Positions 1 through 9,048 of a stretch of DNA of 33,712 nucleotides are shown here, one piece after another. How positions within the stretch are numbered: position 1 is the stretch's first letter; each line of letters begins with the position of its first letter. Location of the stretch: positions 61,430 to 95,141 of the forward strand of contig KN832560.1 in assembly GCA_000827205.1 (NCBI GenBank). The letters run 5' to 3'. A model generated the notes under the pieces. The model searched no databases. It had not been told where the DNA came from and saw nothing but the letters and a program-made list of their open reading frames with translations. The position numbers were made by a program, and so were the translations under genes. The DNA is from Plicaturopsis crispa FD-325 SS-3 (Eukaryota > Basidiomycota > Agaricomycetes > Amylocorticiales > Amylocorticiaceae).

Positions 1-1094
1 TCGTGGTAGCGCGGCTTGGAGAGTTCGCTGGTACGGTCGGTGACACGCTCGTGCGAAACACGGTCCCGCCGGAGCCACCAACGCGTCGCCGCGGGAAACC
101 AACATGGCCGCTCCGGCACCAGCGCGACCATAATACCCGCATCAACCCTGAGGATTCGATTCGCAAACCTCCCGCATGCCTCCAGCCCACGCACCGCCTT
201 GCCGAACCACAGCCCCACCTACGCGAGCAACGAACAAGCCACGTGTATCACAACATCAACACGTGGGCAATACCTGACCGGAGCCAGCCCATCCGGGACA
301 CAGCCACCACATGCTCGCCGCGGCTAGCTACGACGACCAGGCGTACTATTCCTTTTCTTTACTATTTATCCCCACCAACGCTGAACACGCTTACCCATGA
401 ATTGATCCGCACAGACGCGCCGCGCCCCAGGACTCAGTCCCGGTACACGACCCGCATAGTATTTAAAGCCTCACACCATGTACATACTACCTTAGATTTG
501 AAATTGCGTTCTTACATCTGAACTGCGCGACAGCGACCTCGTCTCCTCGCTCCCCCTCTCCCCTCGTCGTCTTACCCTTTCCTAAGTCCCCGTCGCCATC
601 GCGCGGCCCTCTCGTAACTTCCTCCTCCTCCGCGGCCTGCTGCGCTGCCACCTTGTCCGTTCTTCTCTTGCTCTAACTGACTCCTGCTTCACTCTACCCT
701 CTCCCGTCGCTCGGCTTCTCTCTTCCTAACCCGCTGCTTGGGCTTGACTCTCTTCTTCTCCCGTTGCTGGGCTTACTCTTACCGCGCCGAGTACTAACTT
801 GATTGCAACTCTTACAGGAACCCCCTTATACATTTCGTTAAAACCCTTTCCGCGGCGCCGCTCGACCCACGGAGCCTCCACCTATTTCGCCCGGAGTCTC
901 GCGCCGCCTCGTATCACCTTCCGCGGCCTTTCGCAACCTCTAACAATCACTTACCGCGATCGTCCTAGCGAGTCCGCAGAATTCGCTCCGCCGCCGTCGC
1001 CTATTGGTTCAGACCCCCTCCGGTTCTGCTCCTTACAACCGAAGCCGGTGCCGCTCGTCTTACTCGCGCGAGTCTCTTAGAGGCCGTTTCACAG
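1..1094 (+). other. 5' LTR-like and leader DNA of the gypsy element
   Basis: No credible gene is seen. A TATA-like stretch (tatttaaag, about 461-469) is followed by a long pyrimidine-rich run (about 540-780). At about 797-819 there is a CTAAC branch site and an acceptor-like TTACAG. This is the usual look of a fungal LTR U3-R promoter or a spliced leader. It ends a few bases before a primer-binding-site candidate, so I infer the 5' LTR of the element whose gag starts at 1263. The start of the LTR is not visible, and I could not match this stretch to the DNA after the integrase stop at 13330, so LTR boundaries are unproven. Confidence 0.45.
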
Positions 1095-1112
1095 TGGTGC
1101 CAGAACCGTGGA
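1095..1112 (+). promoter_or_regulatory. Candidate primer-binding site
   Basis: The sequence TGGTGCCAGAACCGTGG begins with TGG, the complement of a tRNA CCA end, and follows a CA dinucleotide that would end the LTR. It lies about 170 bp before the gag start. The tRNA cannot be named without comparison to the host tRNA set. Confidence 0.5.
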
Positions 1113-1147
1113 CTCGCCCACAAGTTTGACCAGCGGCGCATAAGAAA

Positions 1148-1240
1148 GGTCAGGACTTTGCGAAAAGCCCTGATCCTCTGTAGAACCAGACTTGTTAAAT
1201 CGATTCCTTGCGAAAGGACGCCGAGTCGTTGCGAAACGAC
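1148..1240 (+). other. Three stem-loops with GCGA tetraloops in the gypsy leader
   Basis: Three hairpins follow one another between the primer site and gag, each closed by GCGA, a GNRA-type tetraloop. The first spans 1148-1175 with one internal mismatch. The second is TCCTT/AAGGA at 1205-1218. The third is GTCGTT/AACGAC, a perfect 6-bp stem, at 1225-1240. Retroelement leaders often carry dimerisation or packaging structures here, so that role is an inference from position. Similar hairpins recur elsewhere in this element. Confidence 0.5.
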
Positions 1241-1262
1241 AACGAGCTTATCGTGAACCGCG

Positions 1263-2703
1263 ATGGACACGACTCCACAGGATGGCTCCATACCGCAAAG
1301 CAACTCTCCCCAGACCCCCTGCCTACCTCGGATCTCTACCGATCTCGCTGGTCGCCCTCAGGTCAATCTTAACTCGCCCTTAACCCGACCAACAGTTCCG
1401 GATTCCTTGGACGACTTGCGTATTCAACCCTTGGGGCCCGCCAAAGGCTCGCCAAGATCTTTGTCATTCGTGGACGCTGCTGTATCCGTAAATCCCTTTG
1501 TAAACAACGGACCACGCAACTCGCGCCAAACTTCTCCGGCTATACGGACTCCCTCTCAAGGATCCTCGGAGGAACAGCGTAGTCAACACTCCGTCGAGGT
1601 GGTAGACACGCAGTTAAGACCAGAGACCCTTCCACCGTTATCTTCCTTTGACGACTTAGAGACTTACGAGCCCTTGTTCCGAGGACGGGGATTGCTGATC
1701 GATATCTTCGATGAACCACTACAAGCCACCATCTACCGATGCTTCAGCGACGAAATCAGCCCGGAGGTGATACCGACGAAATTGCTCGTAGATGTTTCTG
1801 GTTGGCTTATAGAAAGGGAGGAGAAATTAGAGGAACTATACTATGACGCCCTCCTCCGGCTACACATATGCCACCCGGACGTACAATACCCTACCTTGTG
1901 GGAAGCCGCAACCCACGTTGCGGAACAGCGTTTGGACTTAAAGGACGTAGAAAAACTTCCGGGAGGTTCCTTAGACCTCAAGTGGGGATTACGCCTATCC
2001 CAACTACAATTATTGGCACACATCGTACTGGCTCTGAATCAGTCGAGTCAAGCGCTGGGCATAATCCTCAACTTGGATTCCCCGTATATGGCCGACCCTC
2101 AGTATAAGTTCTTAAGCATATTAGAAGAATCCCCCTCCATCCCAGACCTGGAGATGGCGCACCAGCTTCTGTGTACGCACATCCGTTTTGCCGTCAGACA
2201 CTTAACGAGATACGTGGGAAGGCTTAGACGCATGGATGACATGCCGGACTCTCCGGTATCCTCCACGATGTCCTTGCGAAAGGACTTCGAAAGGGCTTCA
2301 TCTAAGACCTCTATGGCCATGATGGCGGACGATGAACAGTACCAAGACTCGCTCACGCCTCAACAGAGATCGGCCCTTAAGGATTATATGGGTAAAAGGG
2401 CGCCGAGCTCATCCGCGGGCCCAGAGGTCTCTAGTAATGCTTCGGTCAGGCCGAGAGACAGCCCTCCACATCTCGCAGGGAGCGCTGCCCCGACGGAAGG
2501 GGAAAAACCGAAGGCCACTCCCGCGCCTAACAGGATCACCAAGATCACCGAAGCTCAACCCCCGAGAACGACTCAGCGCAGGGTAACCCGATTCTCAATG
2601 CACCCTGGATGGGACCATCCCCCTCCCGACTTGAAAACGAACGTACAAGGCAATGCCACGCTGAACAACGTAACAGGATTCTTAGGCTGGGAACCCAACT
2701 ACT
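1263..2703 (+). pseudogene. Ty3/gypsy gag, N-terminal part
   Basis: The frame opens at ATG 1263, soon after the primer site and leader, and is open to 2864. Only the part up to about 2703 should be original gag. Beyond that the plus frame is antisense to the protease active site on the minus strand, which marks an inversion junction. The protein has a Ser/Pro/Thr-rich N-terminus, then an alpha-helical leucine-rich middle (about residues 130-330), and then a Pro/Ser/Lys-rich linker. No zinc knuckle is present here; it lies on the minus strand near 7.74 kb. The gag assignment rests on position and on the reconstructed element, not on a recognised domain. Confidence 0.55.
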
Positions 2704-2705
2704 CG

Positions 2706-2861
2706 TACTGGTCTAGCGAGATTAGGGTGATATCCACTCCTGAATCTAAGCGATGTTTAACTGGCTCAGCGGTTGGCGATCCTAGGCGGGCCATGATGTG
2801 CAAGGAGGCTACTCCTACGGAGGCTAACCCGTCGGGCACCGAGCACGCCCAGGCGTCCCTG
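2706..2861 (-). pseudogene. Gypsy protease fragment with the active-site motif
   Basis: Read on the minus strand from the edge of element 1, this frame contains HRLDSGVDITLIS, the DSG active-site motif of a retroviral-type aspartic protease. It is preceded by a segment (VPDGLASVGVASLH) that resembles the linker before protease in Agaricomycete gypsy polyproteins. It stops at about 2706 after DQYE. The missing C-terminal half (LPEKPPLRQGLRM, then LYHLTG) is on the plus strand at about 9047 onward. The two halves are in opposite orientation, so the protease gene is split by an inversion. It is also cut upstream by element 1. Confidence 0.75.
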
Positions 2862-2869
2862 TAGAGGTA
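2862..2869. repeat. Left target-site duplication of element 1
   Basis: TAGAGGTA here and TATAGGTA at 7188-7195 match at 7 of 8 positions and directly flank the inverted ends TTGTAATG and CATTACAA. Eight-bp duplications are typical of hAT and KDZ-type DNA transposons. Confidence 0.6.
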
Positions 2870-2960
2870 TTGTAATGTTGGCTTTAGTAGAGCCACAGCG
2901 CATTACAAAGTCAGGCTCTACAGACCTGCCAGCCATTTTCACATTGTAATGTCTCCCAAA
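2870..2960 (+). repeat. Left terminal inverted repeat of element 1
   Basis: It shares with the reverse complement of about 7100-7187 the pattern TTGTAATGT, then TAGTAGAG, then CACA and CGCATTACA. It is itself hairpin-like: TAGAGCC/GGCTCTA arms lie inside TTGTAATG/CATTACAA-type motifs, with a further CATTGTAATG near 2943-2952. The match to the right end is imperfect, so the copy is not fresh. Confidence 0.6.
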
Positions 2961-3259
2961 AGATTTTTTCGGTCTAATCATGTGACTCCCTAGGATTTCG
3001 GGCAGCTGTGCATACTAATAATAGCCTACAATATCTATCTTCAAATTCTAAATCGGGCTGGACCTCGTTTGAGTATTGTTGTGCCAAAAATAATTTATGC
3101 TATTTTTACTGTACAATGGTGCCTACTGGGGCCGCACTAGCAAAAGTGCAGGTCAGGTGTACATGTAGGCCCACGGTCGCGATCTCGGAGACTGGGTATA
3201 CCCAGTTGGATCGCTGTTGGGGCCCAAGCCTGTGTTACTCTAGTACTCTACAGATACGG
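2961..3259. other. AT-rich subterminal region of element 1
   Basis: No gene is seen. It contains the perfect 16-bp palindrome ACTGGGTATACCCAGT at 3191-3206. Composition changes sharply at about 3255, where the GC-rich exon DNA begins. Confidence 0.45.
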
Positions 3260-3953
3260 GCAGCGGGGACGTGCACCGGAGGCGCAGACACGGACGGGAA
3301 CGGCATGGACGGAGGCTGCGCGGATGCGCACAGCGACATCGTCGCATGGATGGGGTGGATGGTAGGGCCAGGGACAGTGGGGGTGTGCACGACGCAGACA
3401 GGATTGCGCCGCCGCGCACGTCAACAACGTGCGGACAGCGCAACCAGGACAGAGCGAGTGGGGACAGCAGGGGCGTGCGCGGTGCGGATAAGGCTGCACC
3501 ACTGTGCACGTCCACATCAGTGTGGGCGCGGACAGAGCGCACGGGAGGGCACGGATGGCGCAAACGGGCATAGCGGGAACGGGACGGGGCAAACGGGGAC
3601 GGCGCGAGCGCGGAGGGGGAGGGGGGGGCATGGGGTGCGGACAGCGCAAACGGGACAGCGCGGGCAGCGCAAACGGGGGCGGTGGGGGCGTGGAGGGGCT
3701 TTGCTGGCGCGCACCGTACAGGCGTGCACGGTGCGGATGGCGTGGGCAGTGTGGAGGGAGCTCCGCTGATGCCAGCGAGGTCGCTGACCGCGCGAGCATG
3801 CGCGGCGCGAGCGGGAGATGGGCGGTCGGGGCTGCGCTGAGGCGCACGGCGAGGTCGCGGACCGCAAGGACGGGGGCTGCGCGGGGGTGTGTGGTGCAGT
3901 TGTGGCTTTGGGCGTGGAGAATGCACTCGTGGCGACACCTACCGCCTGCTCTG

Positions 3954-4010
3954 CCGCATCGTTCGCGCCCGTAGTGCCTGTGTCTGGCACAGCCGGCGCG
4001 TCGGATGCGG
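3954..4010. repeat. 57-nt nested inverted repeat, copy 1
   Basis: CCGCATC pairs with GATGCGG, CGCGCC with GGCGCG, and GTGCC with GGCAC, nested around a 7-nt loop with symmetric internal loops of 3 and 4 nt. Copies of equal length occur at 30865-30921 and 33486-33542. On the minus strand it encodes SASDAPAVPDTGTTGANDAA in exon 3 of the outward unit, so it could be a coding constraint, an RNA structure, or both. Confidence 0.7.
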
Positions 4011-4139
4011 AGTAATGAGCTGGCGGGCGGGTGTGCTCGTCGCGTGCCCTGGCCCTCCCTCGCTTTCCATCACCCTCCCTCTCTCGCACCGGCCCTCTAT
4101 GCTTCGAACGCGAACCCGATTTGCGGGACTTGGACGTAC

Positions 4140-4200
4140 CTGACAAAAACTTGGGGTAAGCATCATAAATCAACGGTGGAAAAATGAAAAAAATGCTTAC
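4140..4200 (-). other. Intron 2 of the leftward unit, element 1
   Basis: Donor GTAAGC and acceptor TTTTTGTCAG on the minus strand; 61 bp, AT- and T-rich between two GC-rich exons. It matches in position the intron at 33311-33370 of element 3. Confidence 0.6.
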
Positions 4201-4449
4201 AACGCGAAGGAGAACGCCAGCGGAGGCCCCGAGAGAGTGCAGGGGGCCTAACGTGCACCGCCGAGGTATGGGCGACGTGGGCGGCGGCGGCGACGGCGGT
4301 GCATGAGCATGATGCGGAGGCGGTGAGGGTGCGGGGAGCGAGGGCGCGATGAGGGTCGCGTTTTAGTTGGAGGGGGTGGGAAGTGCCGTGTGTGGGGTGG
4401 TTGCGCAAGGCGGCGACGTCGTGGGGGTACGAGAGAGGGTGTGACGTGG

Positions 4450-4507
4450 CTGGCAAAACAGTGTTAGCACTGGTTTTCAATGATAATAGAAAGAAAAAAT
4501 AACTTAC
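4450..4507 (-). other. Intron 1 of the leftward unit, element 1
   Basis: Donor GTAAGT, branch-like GCTAAC and acceptor GCCAG on the minus strand; 58 bp. It is followed by exon 2 starting CCACGTCAC, as in the matching intron at 32996-33052. Confidence 0.65.
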
Positions 4508-4532
4508 TTGGGATAAAGGATGAATGATAGAC

Positions 4533-5546
4533 ACCCCTCGCATTTCTGCGAGGGGTAGTGGGCCGGCGTCGTGGTGCGCAACGACAATTTGACGACAAAG
4601 GGGAGGTGGACGACGAGCAGGAAAAGAAAAAACGAACATTGCTGACGCGTTCGTGAAATTAAAACTCCGCCGGAGACGCCCGAACGCTGCGCGCGTTGCC
4701 TCCGACGACGCCGAATCACTGTCCTCAGCAGCAGTGAGGGCATCGTAAAATCCACAAATAATACAGGACAGTCGTATATACATGTACATCAAGTGTACCA
4801 AGTTTTAGATTTTTCTAACCGACCTAAAGTAGTCAGTGAGCGAAATACCAGCCAGAAAGTTTGCAACAGTTTGCAACACTGAGGCATGCTCACTCCAGTT
4901 GTGCTGGCAGTCCTTTTACTTCAAAAAAAATAGATTTGGGATTGGGAGGTCCTATTTGACATATAACCAGCTTGCAGAAATTATCCAGGCAATGTGCCCA
5001 GTGCTAGAGCCAGTGCTGATACACCGAAAGCCTAGTGGCTGAGCGTCGCGGCACGTCCGAAATGTCCGCAATGCTAGTTTGGCGCGATCTCGAGCATTTC
5101 AAGCTCCTGCAGCGGGCACACGATATGTACTCCCTCATAAAATCACACCTGGGGGTTTTCTAGTATGGAGAACACGAATATGATTTTTTCGGAATAAAAT
5201 ATCCAGGGGGTGTAAGTGTAGAGACAGAGTAAAGCTTGATTGTCCTGAAATTTGAAGTCTTTGACATATCGGGTCATACATAGCTGTCAAAAATATCGGC
5301 CACTCTGTATACATGTTCTAACTGCTTCAAAATATATATCCTGATTTTACTGCATTTAAATAGCATTGTTTGAAGCATGCAGACGTCGTCGAAAGCCCGT
5401 GTGGCCACTGTGCGCACGGGCCATCGGAACTCGGAACCAACCAACGCGTCGTCGATGGTTGGTTTTGCTCTTGCTCGTCGTCGCCCTCCTCCTCTGCGTC
5501 CACGCACGCCTCGACGACATCCCCACCCCCGCGTCTTCGCGCGGGG
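4533..5546. repeat. Hairpin-bounded palindromic core of element 1
   Basis: The left edge is a perfect hairpin, ACCCCTCGCA/TGCGAGGGGT with a TTTC loop (4533-4556). The right edge is CCCCGCG/CGCGGGG (5527-5546). From each hairpin inward come a GC-rich first exon with similar layout, then AT-rich DNA, so the core is symmetrical but diverged. The left arm matches the arm at 32.79-32.97 kb and the right arm matches that at 32.14-32.33 kb, both in reverse orientation. The centre includes GTGCCCAGTG (about 4995-5004), a motif also found at the centre of element 2. I infer a bidirectional promoter; no TATA box can be assigned with certainty. Confidence 0.7.
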
Positions 5547-5573
5547 ATGTCTTTGTGATGTACTTCACAACTC

Positions 5574-5629
5574 GTGAGTCCATATTTCAATTTTCAGCCG
5601 CTCGTTCGAAACTAATCCCCTCTTTGCAG
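5574..5629 (+). other. Intron of the rightward unit, element 1
   Basis: GTGAGT donor, CTCGTTCGAAACTAAT branch region and TTTGCAG acceptor; 56 bp. The branch context resembles those of the introns at 32060-32113 and 25687-25747. The next exon starts CCACGCC. Confidence 0.65.
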
Positions 5630-5639
5630 CCACGCCCGC

Positions 5640-6715
5640 ATAACAACCCGAACAACGCCGTCGACCACCTCCCCAACGACCTCCACGCCCACCGTCCTAC
5701 GCGCCCACGCAGACGCAAACGCCCACGTCCACCGCGGCAGTCCATGCCCGCGCCAACACCCACCGCGACGGTTTGCGGCTGCGCCCAACGTCGCAGTTCA
5801 CACCCCCGCCCGTACACGCCCCACCCGCCGTCCCACTTACGCCGTCGCCCACCATCTCGCTCACGCCGACGCCGGCCTCCTACGCCCCGCCGCCGCACGC
5901 TCGCGCTCTGCCAGGCAGCAGCGCGCAGCTGTGCGCCCGGCGCCTTCGTCACCCACCACCGCCACGGATGCCCGTCGACAGACGGCAGCGGGCAAGCAAG
6001 AGCAGGAACGCGAAGAGGGTCGGGAGTGCGAGGGCGAGGGCGTCGGAGTCGCCAGGCTCGGGCGCAGACGGCAACGAACGACGGGGCACTATGCCCTGTC
6101 GTTCGGCGTCGTCTTTGCCTTCGCGGTGACGACGCGAAGACACACAGCACGGCGGCGCGACCTCACAGGCAGGGCAGCGGCGAACGGCGGGCACTATGCC
6201 CCGTCGTTCGACGCTGTTCACGCCCTCTCCGCTCGTGCCCACGCCCCACGCCCTCCCTTTCCGTGGGCGTGCTCGCACCACGCACACCCCCACCCTGCGT
6301 GCGCGCGCGCGCGCACACACACCCCGCGCACACACACACCTGCGTTGCGCGCACCCCCAAGCCTTGCGCAAACGCCCACGCCCACGCGCACACCCCCCGC
6401 ACACACCCATGCCTTCCGCACGAGCACCCGCCCTCCGCGTCCGCCTCACGCCCGTGCACGCCCACGCCCCCCATGCACACGCACGTTCTACGCGCACGCC
6501 CACACCCTCCGCGCTTGCGCTCGCCCTCTGCGCACACAGCCACACCTTCCACGCACGCGCCCGCCCTGCACGTCCACCCCACACCCGTGCATGCCCATGC
6601 CCCATGCACGCGCATGCCCTACGCGCGCGCCCACAACCTCCGCGCTCGCGCGCGCCCACCGTGCCCGTCGCACGCAGCCCTTCACCCGCCGCGCTCGCAC
6701 CTACGCCGCCCGCGC
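5640..6715 (+). repeat. C-rich minisatellite-like exon of element 1
   Basis: Short irregular units rich in CACGCCC, GCGCACA and CGCACGCCC repeat for over 1 kb, densest at 6230-6715. Strand asymmetry is strong, with C on the plus strand and G on the minus. Two palindromes around GGGCACTATGCCC (6075-6105 and 6181-6210) sit inside. Long frames on both strands here follow from low-complexity GC-rich DNA and are not evidence of genes by themselves. Confidence 0.7.
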
Positions 6716-6720
6716 GGTGT

Positions 6721-7100
6721 TTTTTTTTTTTGAAAATTCCTCGCATGTATTTAATAGAGAATAAATTTTATTTCCATTCCAAACTGCAAGCAGAAACGCC
6801 AAAGAGAAAAATAAGTGAGAAAAAGCAAAATAACGATGTGAGGCATGTACGGAGCGACACGAAGGTTTGAGGAAGCACGGAAAATAGCCGACTCCTCCTA
6901 CGAGATTCCCAAATGCGGATGCGACAATGTCGCGAGGCACGATTGAGTAGCCGGAACAGCAAAGAAGCAGCCAAGAACGGAACGATATGTGGATGCTACT
7001 GATTCCGAAGTTTTTCGAGGATCCGAGGCTGCAAAGGGATGTGCCAGGTGGGGGATTCACTAGGATTGCCCAAGTGGCTGAAGTGGCTGAAGCGACGCTG
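6721..7100 (-). repeat. Conserved AT-rich tail of element 1 (repeat R1)
   Basis: About 350 bp, from GCATGTAT at about 6744 through GGATTGCCCAAGTGGCTGAA near 7072, matches the reverse complement of 30430-30770 in element 3 with scattered substitutions. It joins the rightward unit to the right terminal repeat. No coding role is evident, although a short frame (GDSLGLPKWLK) is shared by both copies. Confidence 0.7.
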
Positions 7101-7187
7101 CAATTTCCGCATTGCAATGTGTAGAGCTACTGTTACAGGGCTAGATACTGTAATGCGGTGTGCCTCTACTACTCTAGTACATTACAA
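7100..7187 (-). repeat. Right terminal inverted repeat of element 1
   Basis: Ends CATTACAA at 7180-7187 and matches the left end in reverse complement, with CATTGCAATG, GTAGAGC and TGTAATGCGGTGTG motifs in the same order. The same motif order is seen at 30322-30400. Confidence 0.6.
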
Positions 7188-7195
7188 TATAGGTA
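7188..7195. repeat. Right target-site duplication of element 1
   Basis: TATAGGTA, matching TAGAGGTA at 2862-2869 at 7 of 8 positions. Gypsy gag sequence resumes immediately beyond it on the minus strand. Confidence 0.6.
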
Positions 7196-9048
7196 CAAAG
7201 ACTGGTGGCACGCCTTTGCAGGGTACACGGTGGGCAATTCAGCTGTTAGTCCTCCCACTCTGGATTCCTTTTGCAAGGATCCGCGCCGTCTTGCGACGTC
7301 GCGTCAATTACATCCTTTCGCAAGGAAATGTCCATCGCTCCCGGCGATGGTAGATCCAGTAGAGAAGCGCCCTCGGCGCAAGGAATCGCTCGCGCTTTTC
7401 CTTTATCTAAGGTAGAGGCTGCCCTTCGCTCGTTCCGGTTGTTCGGTGAATGCGCTGTTCAATGCGCTAAGAACGCGTGAACAGCCTGATTTTCACGGAC
7501 ACGAGCTGAACCTTCCCCCGTGTCATACGGCTGGTAGCTGTAGTCCCCCTTCTTAGACTCAGATATGGTCGTCACTACTGGATACTGGGCAACGGAACGT
7601 TCAGATTGTTCCATCATCTGTACATACAGCACATCCCTTCGAGCTTCCTCTTCTGGGTCCAAGTCCACTTCGATTAAGTTGGCGGATCGTAGAGCCGTGT
7701 AGTGACCATAATGCGGGCAATCTCTATCCCAGTGCTTGGGGCTAGCGCATACCCGGCAAGGTCCTGGCGGGGGAGATTTGCTAACGACCGAGTCGTCCCT
7801 GCTAAAGCGTGGCTTCCCAGATTTGTCCACCAGGGGGGCTTCCTGAGCGGAGCGGCCCTTGCCCCTCGAGCCGGTTTTGCCACGCATCGGTTTCTGCACA
7901 GACATAGCCTCTGCTTCCGTGCCTGACTCGCTGGAGGACGACTCAAAGTCGGGAACGAGAGGGTTCTCCGATTCGGTGGCATGAGCTGTGCGCGTTCGAA
8001 AGGATTGGAACCCGGTTCTCCTCGGACCCCATATTGCTACCAGACTCTTGTCTTGTTCCCGGGCCCTTGACAGAAGCTCTTGGATTAAGTGTTCAGGATG
8101 GGGGCCCACTCCACGGGCGTGTTTCGTAGGATTGCGTGTAGCTCGTTAGATCCGCCGCCCCGGGGGGTTGTAGAGTAAACGATACAGACGGATTTTCCAA
8201 ACGATACAGACGGATTTTCCTTTGCAGGAAATCCACAGGCGACTCAGAGGCATGCCCCGAGTCCCAGAAACGCATTTCAGCAAATTCCGAACCCTTGTCC
8301 TGTAGCCACTTGTCGCCCAGGAATTGTTTGATGATGGCCGCGAGCAGCAAGGACCAATCTTGCTCCAAGTAGTTTTTTGCGTCATGGGTCATCGCGTTCC
8401 ACCAAGTTTTTGCGCTGCCTGTCCATCTCGTCCAACCAAAACGAGCTACGTCGTGGGATAGGGCGGGACTCTGCCGCGCTAAGTCGGTAGCCGAGGCTAT
8501 GTAGTCCAAGGTGGAATCATCAGTCCCGTCCCATTTTGGCAGTACCTTCATATGGAACCTCGGATTGATGCAGACCTCCGTATTGTAATTAGAGCCATGA
8601 AATGATAGATTTTCCGGGTTATCGTATACGTCCCCGGGCTGCCCCCCAGGCAGATCTCCGGCGGGGCCTGGGGGTCCAGTGGGCAATCCCGCAGGTCGAA
8701 GATTGGTCGGAGGAGAGTAGTGGCTGCCTCCGGTGGAGGAAGAACGGCTCGGTGGTCTACCTCCTCCTGGTCCACCGCCCGGCCTCCTCCTCCTGGGCCC
8801 CCTCCTCCGGGGTCTCCTCCTCCGTAACCTTGTGGGCGACCTCGGTGCAAATCGCTTCCACCGTCCTGGTCGTCGTTCGGGTCAGGCCCATCCCCTGGTG
8901 ATTTGTTAGCAGTAGGTCCTCGACGGGGAGCTTGGGATATAGATCCTCCTTCAAAGGTAGCGAACGTGCGGGACGGGAACACTGTATGGGTAGTTGGTGG
9001 AGGTGTAGGAACAGGCCGTTGAATCTGTGGTCCCTTCTGGGAGGCCCT
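7196..9048 (-). pseudogene. Gypsy gag, C-terminal part with zinc knuckle, inverted
   Basis: Read leftward from about 9048. A Pro/Gly-rich region comes first, then a capsid-like domain (WTRWTGSAKTWWNAM, then EMRFWDSGH). It is followed by the CCHC zinc knuckle CRVCASPKHWDRDCPHYG near 7715-7765, which binds nucleic acid in retroelement Gag. The frame is broken at least three times: a shift near 8600, a 22-bp tandem duplication at 8177-8220, and a TGA at 7459-7461. After that stop the same frame continues open to about 7230. Gag is on the minus strand while RT is on the plus strand, which is impossible in an intact element. Element 1 cuts it at 7196. It is a non-functional remnant. Confidence 0.8.
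8177..8220. repeat. 22-bp exact tandem duplication in gag
   Basis: A 22-bp unit starting AAACGATACAGACGG occurs twice in a row (8177-8198, 8199-8220). Because 22 is not a multiple of 3, it shifts the gag reading frame. Confidence 0.85.

Larger units (their letters stand above)
3260..4755 (-). pseudogene. Leftward spliced unit of element 1 (three exons)
   Basis: The unit reads away from the core. Exon 1 ends at 4508 and contains the peptide frame FTNASAMFVF, then HHDAG and RGVSII, shared with the other arms. Intron 1 is 4450-4507 (GTAAGT, CTAAC, CAG; 58 bp), exon 2 is 4201-4449, and intron 2 is 4140-4200 (GTAAGC to CAG; 61 bp). Exon 3 runs from 4139 to about 3260 and encodes a Pro/Ala/Arg-rich, low-complexity protein containing ASDAPAVPDTGTTGAND. 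The same three-exon layout, with similar exon lengths, is seen at 32.79-33.7 kb. Splicing intron 1 leads to an early stop in exon 2 (24 codons), so this copy is probably broken or uses another acceptor. The start codon is uncertain. Function is unknown. Confidence 0.55.
5370..6720 (+). pseudogene. Rightward spliced unit of element 1
   Basis: Exon 1 is conserved with the minus strand at 32.14-32.33 kb (MKHADVVESPCG and CAHGPSELGTN in one frame, TNASSMVGF in another), so the coding frame is ambiguous. The hairpin 5527-5546 lies at its end. The intron is 5574-5629 (GTGAGT, ACTAAT, TTTGCAG; 56 bp). Exon 2 is about 1.1 kb of C-rich sequence full of CACGCCCACG-type units encoding Pro/His/Ala/Arg. 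It ends at a poly-T run (6719-6730). AATAAA at about 6761 may be a polyadenylation signal. No known domain is visible. Confidence 0.5.
2870..7187. mobile_element. Element 1: 4.3-kb composite DNA element with palindromic core
   Basis: The element starts TTGTAATG and ends CATTACAA, is flanked by an imperfect 8-bp duplication, and interrupts gypsy sequence on both sides. In order it holds a left terminal repeat (2870-2960), an AT-rich subterminal stretch (2961-3240), and a leftward three-exon unit (about 3260-4755). Then come the hairpin-bounded palindromic core (4533-5546), a rightward unit (about 5370-6720), a conserved tail (6720-7100) and the right terminal repeat. I find no transposase, so movement would need an enzyme from elsewhere. 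Element 3 (30.3 kb onward) has the same order in reverse orientation, and element 2 (22.7-26.7 kb) is a more distant relative. I do not know a named family with this build. Confidence 0.75.

Noticed and set aside
799-1080. Small plus-strand frame in the leader
   Set aside because: No domain, and it lies in LTR-like DNA before the primer site.
2704-2864. C-terminal end of the plus-strand gag frame
   Set aside because: It is antisense to the protease active-site fragment and arises at the inversion junction; it is not original gag.
5366-6870. Long overlapping frames of 200-455 codons on both strands
   Set aside because: They lie in C-rich low-complexity DNA where stop codons are rare in all frames. 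Only the intron-defined outward unit is kept, as a tentative call.
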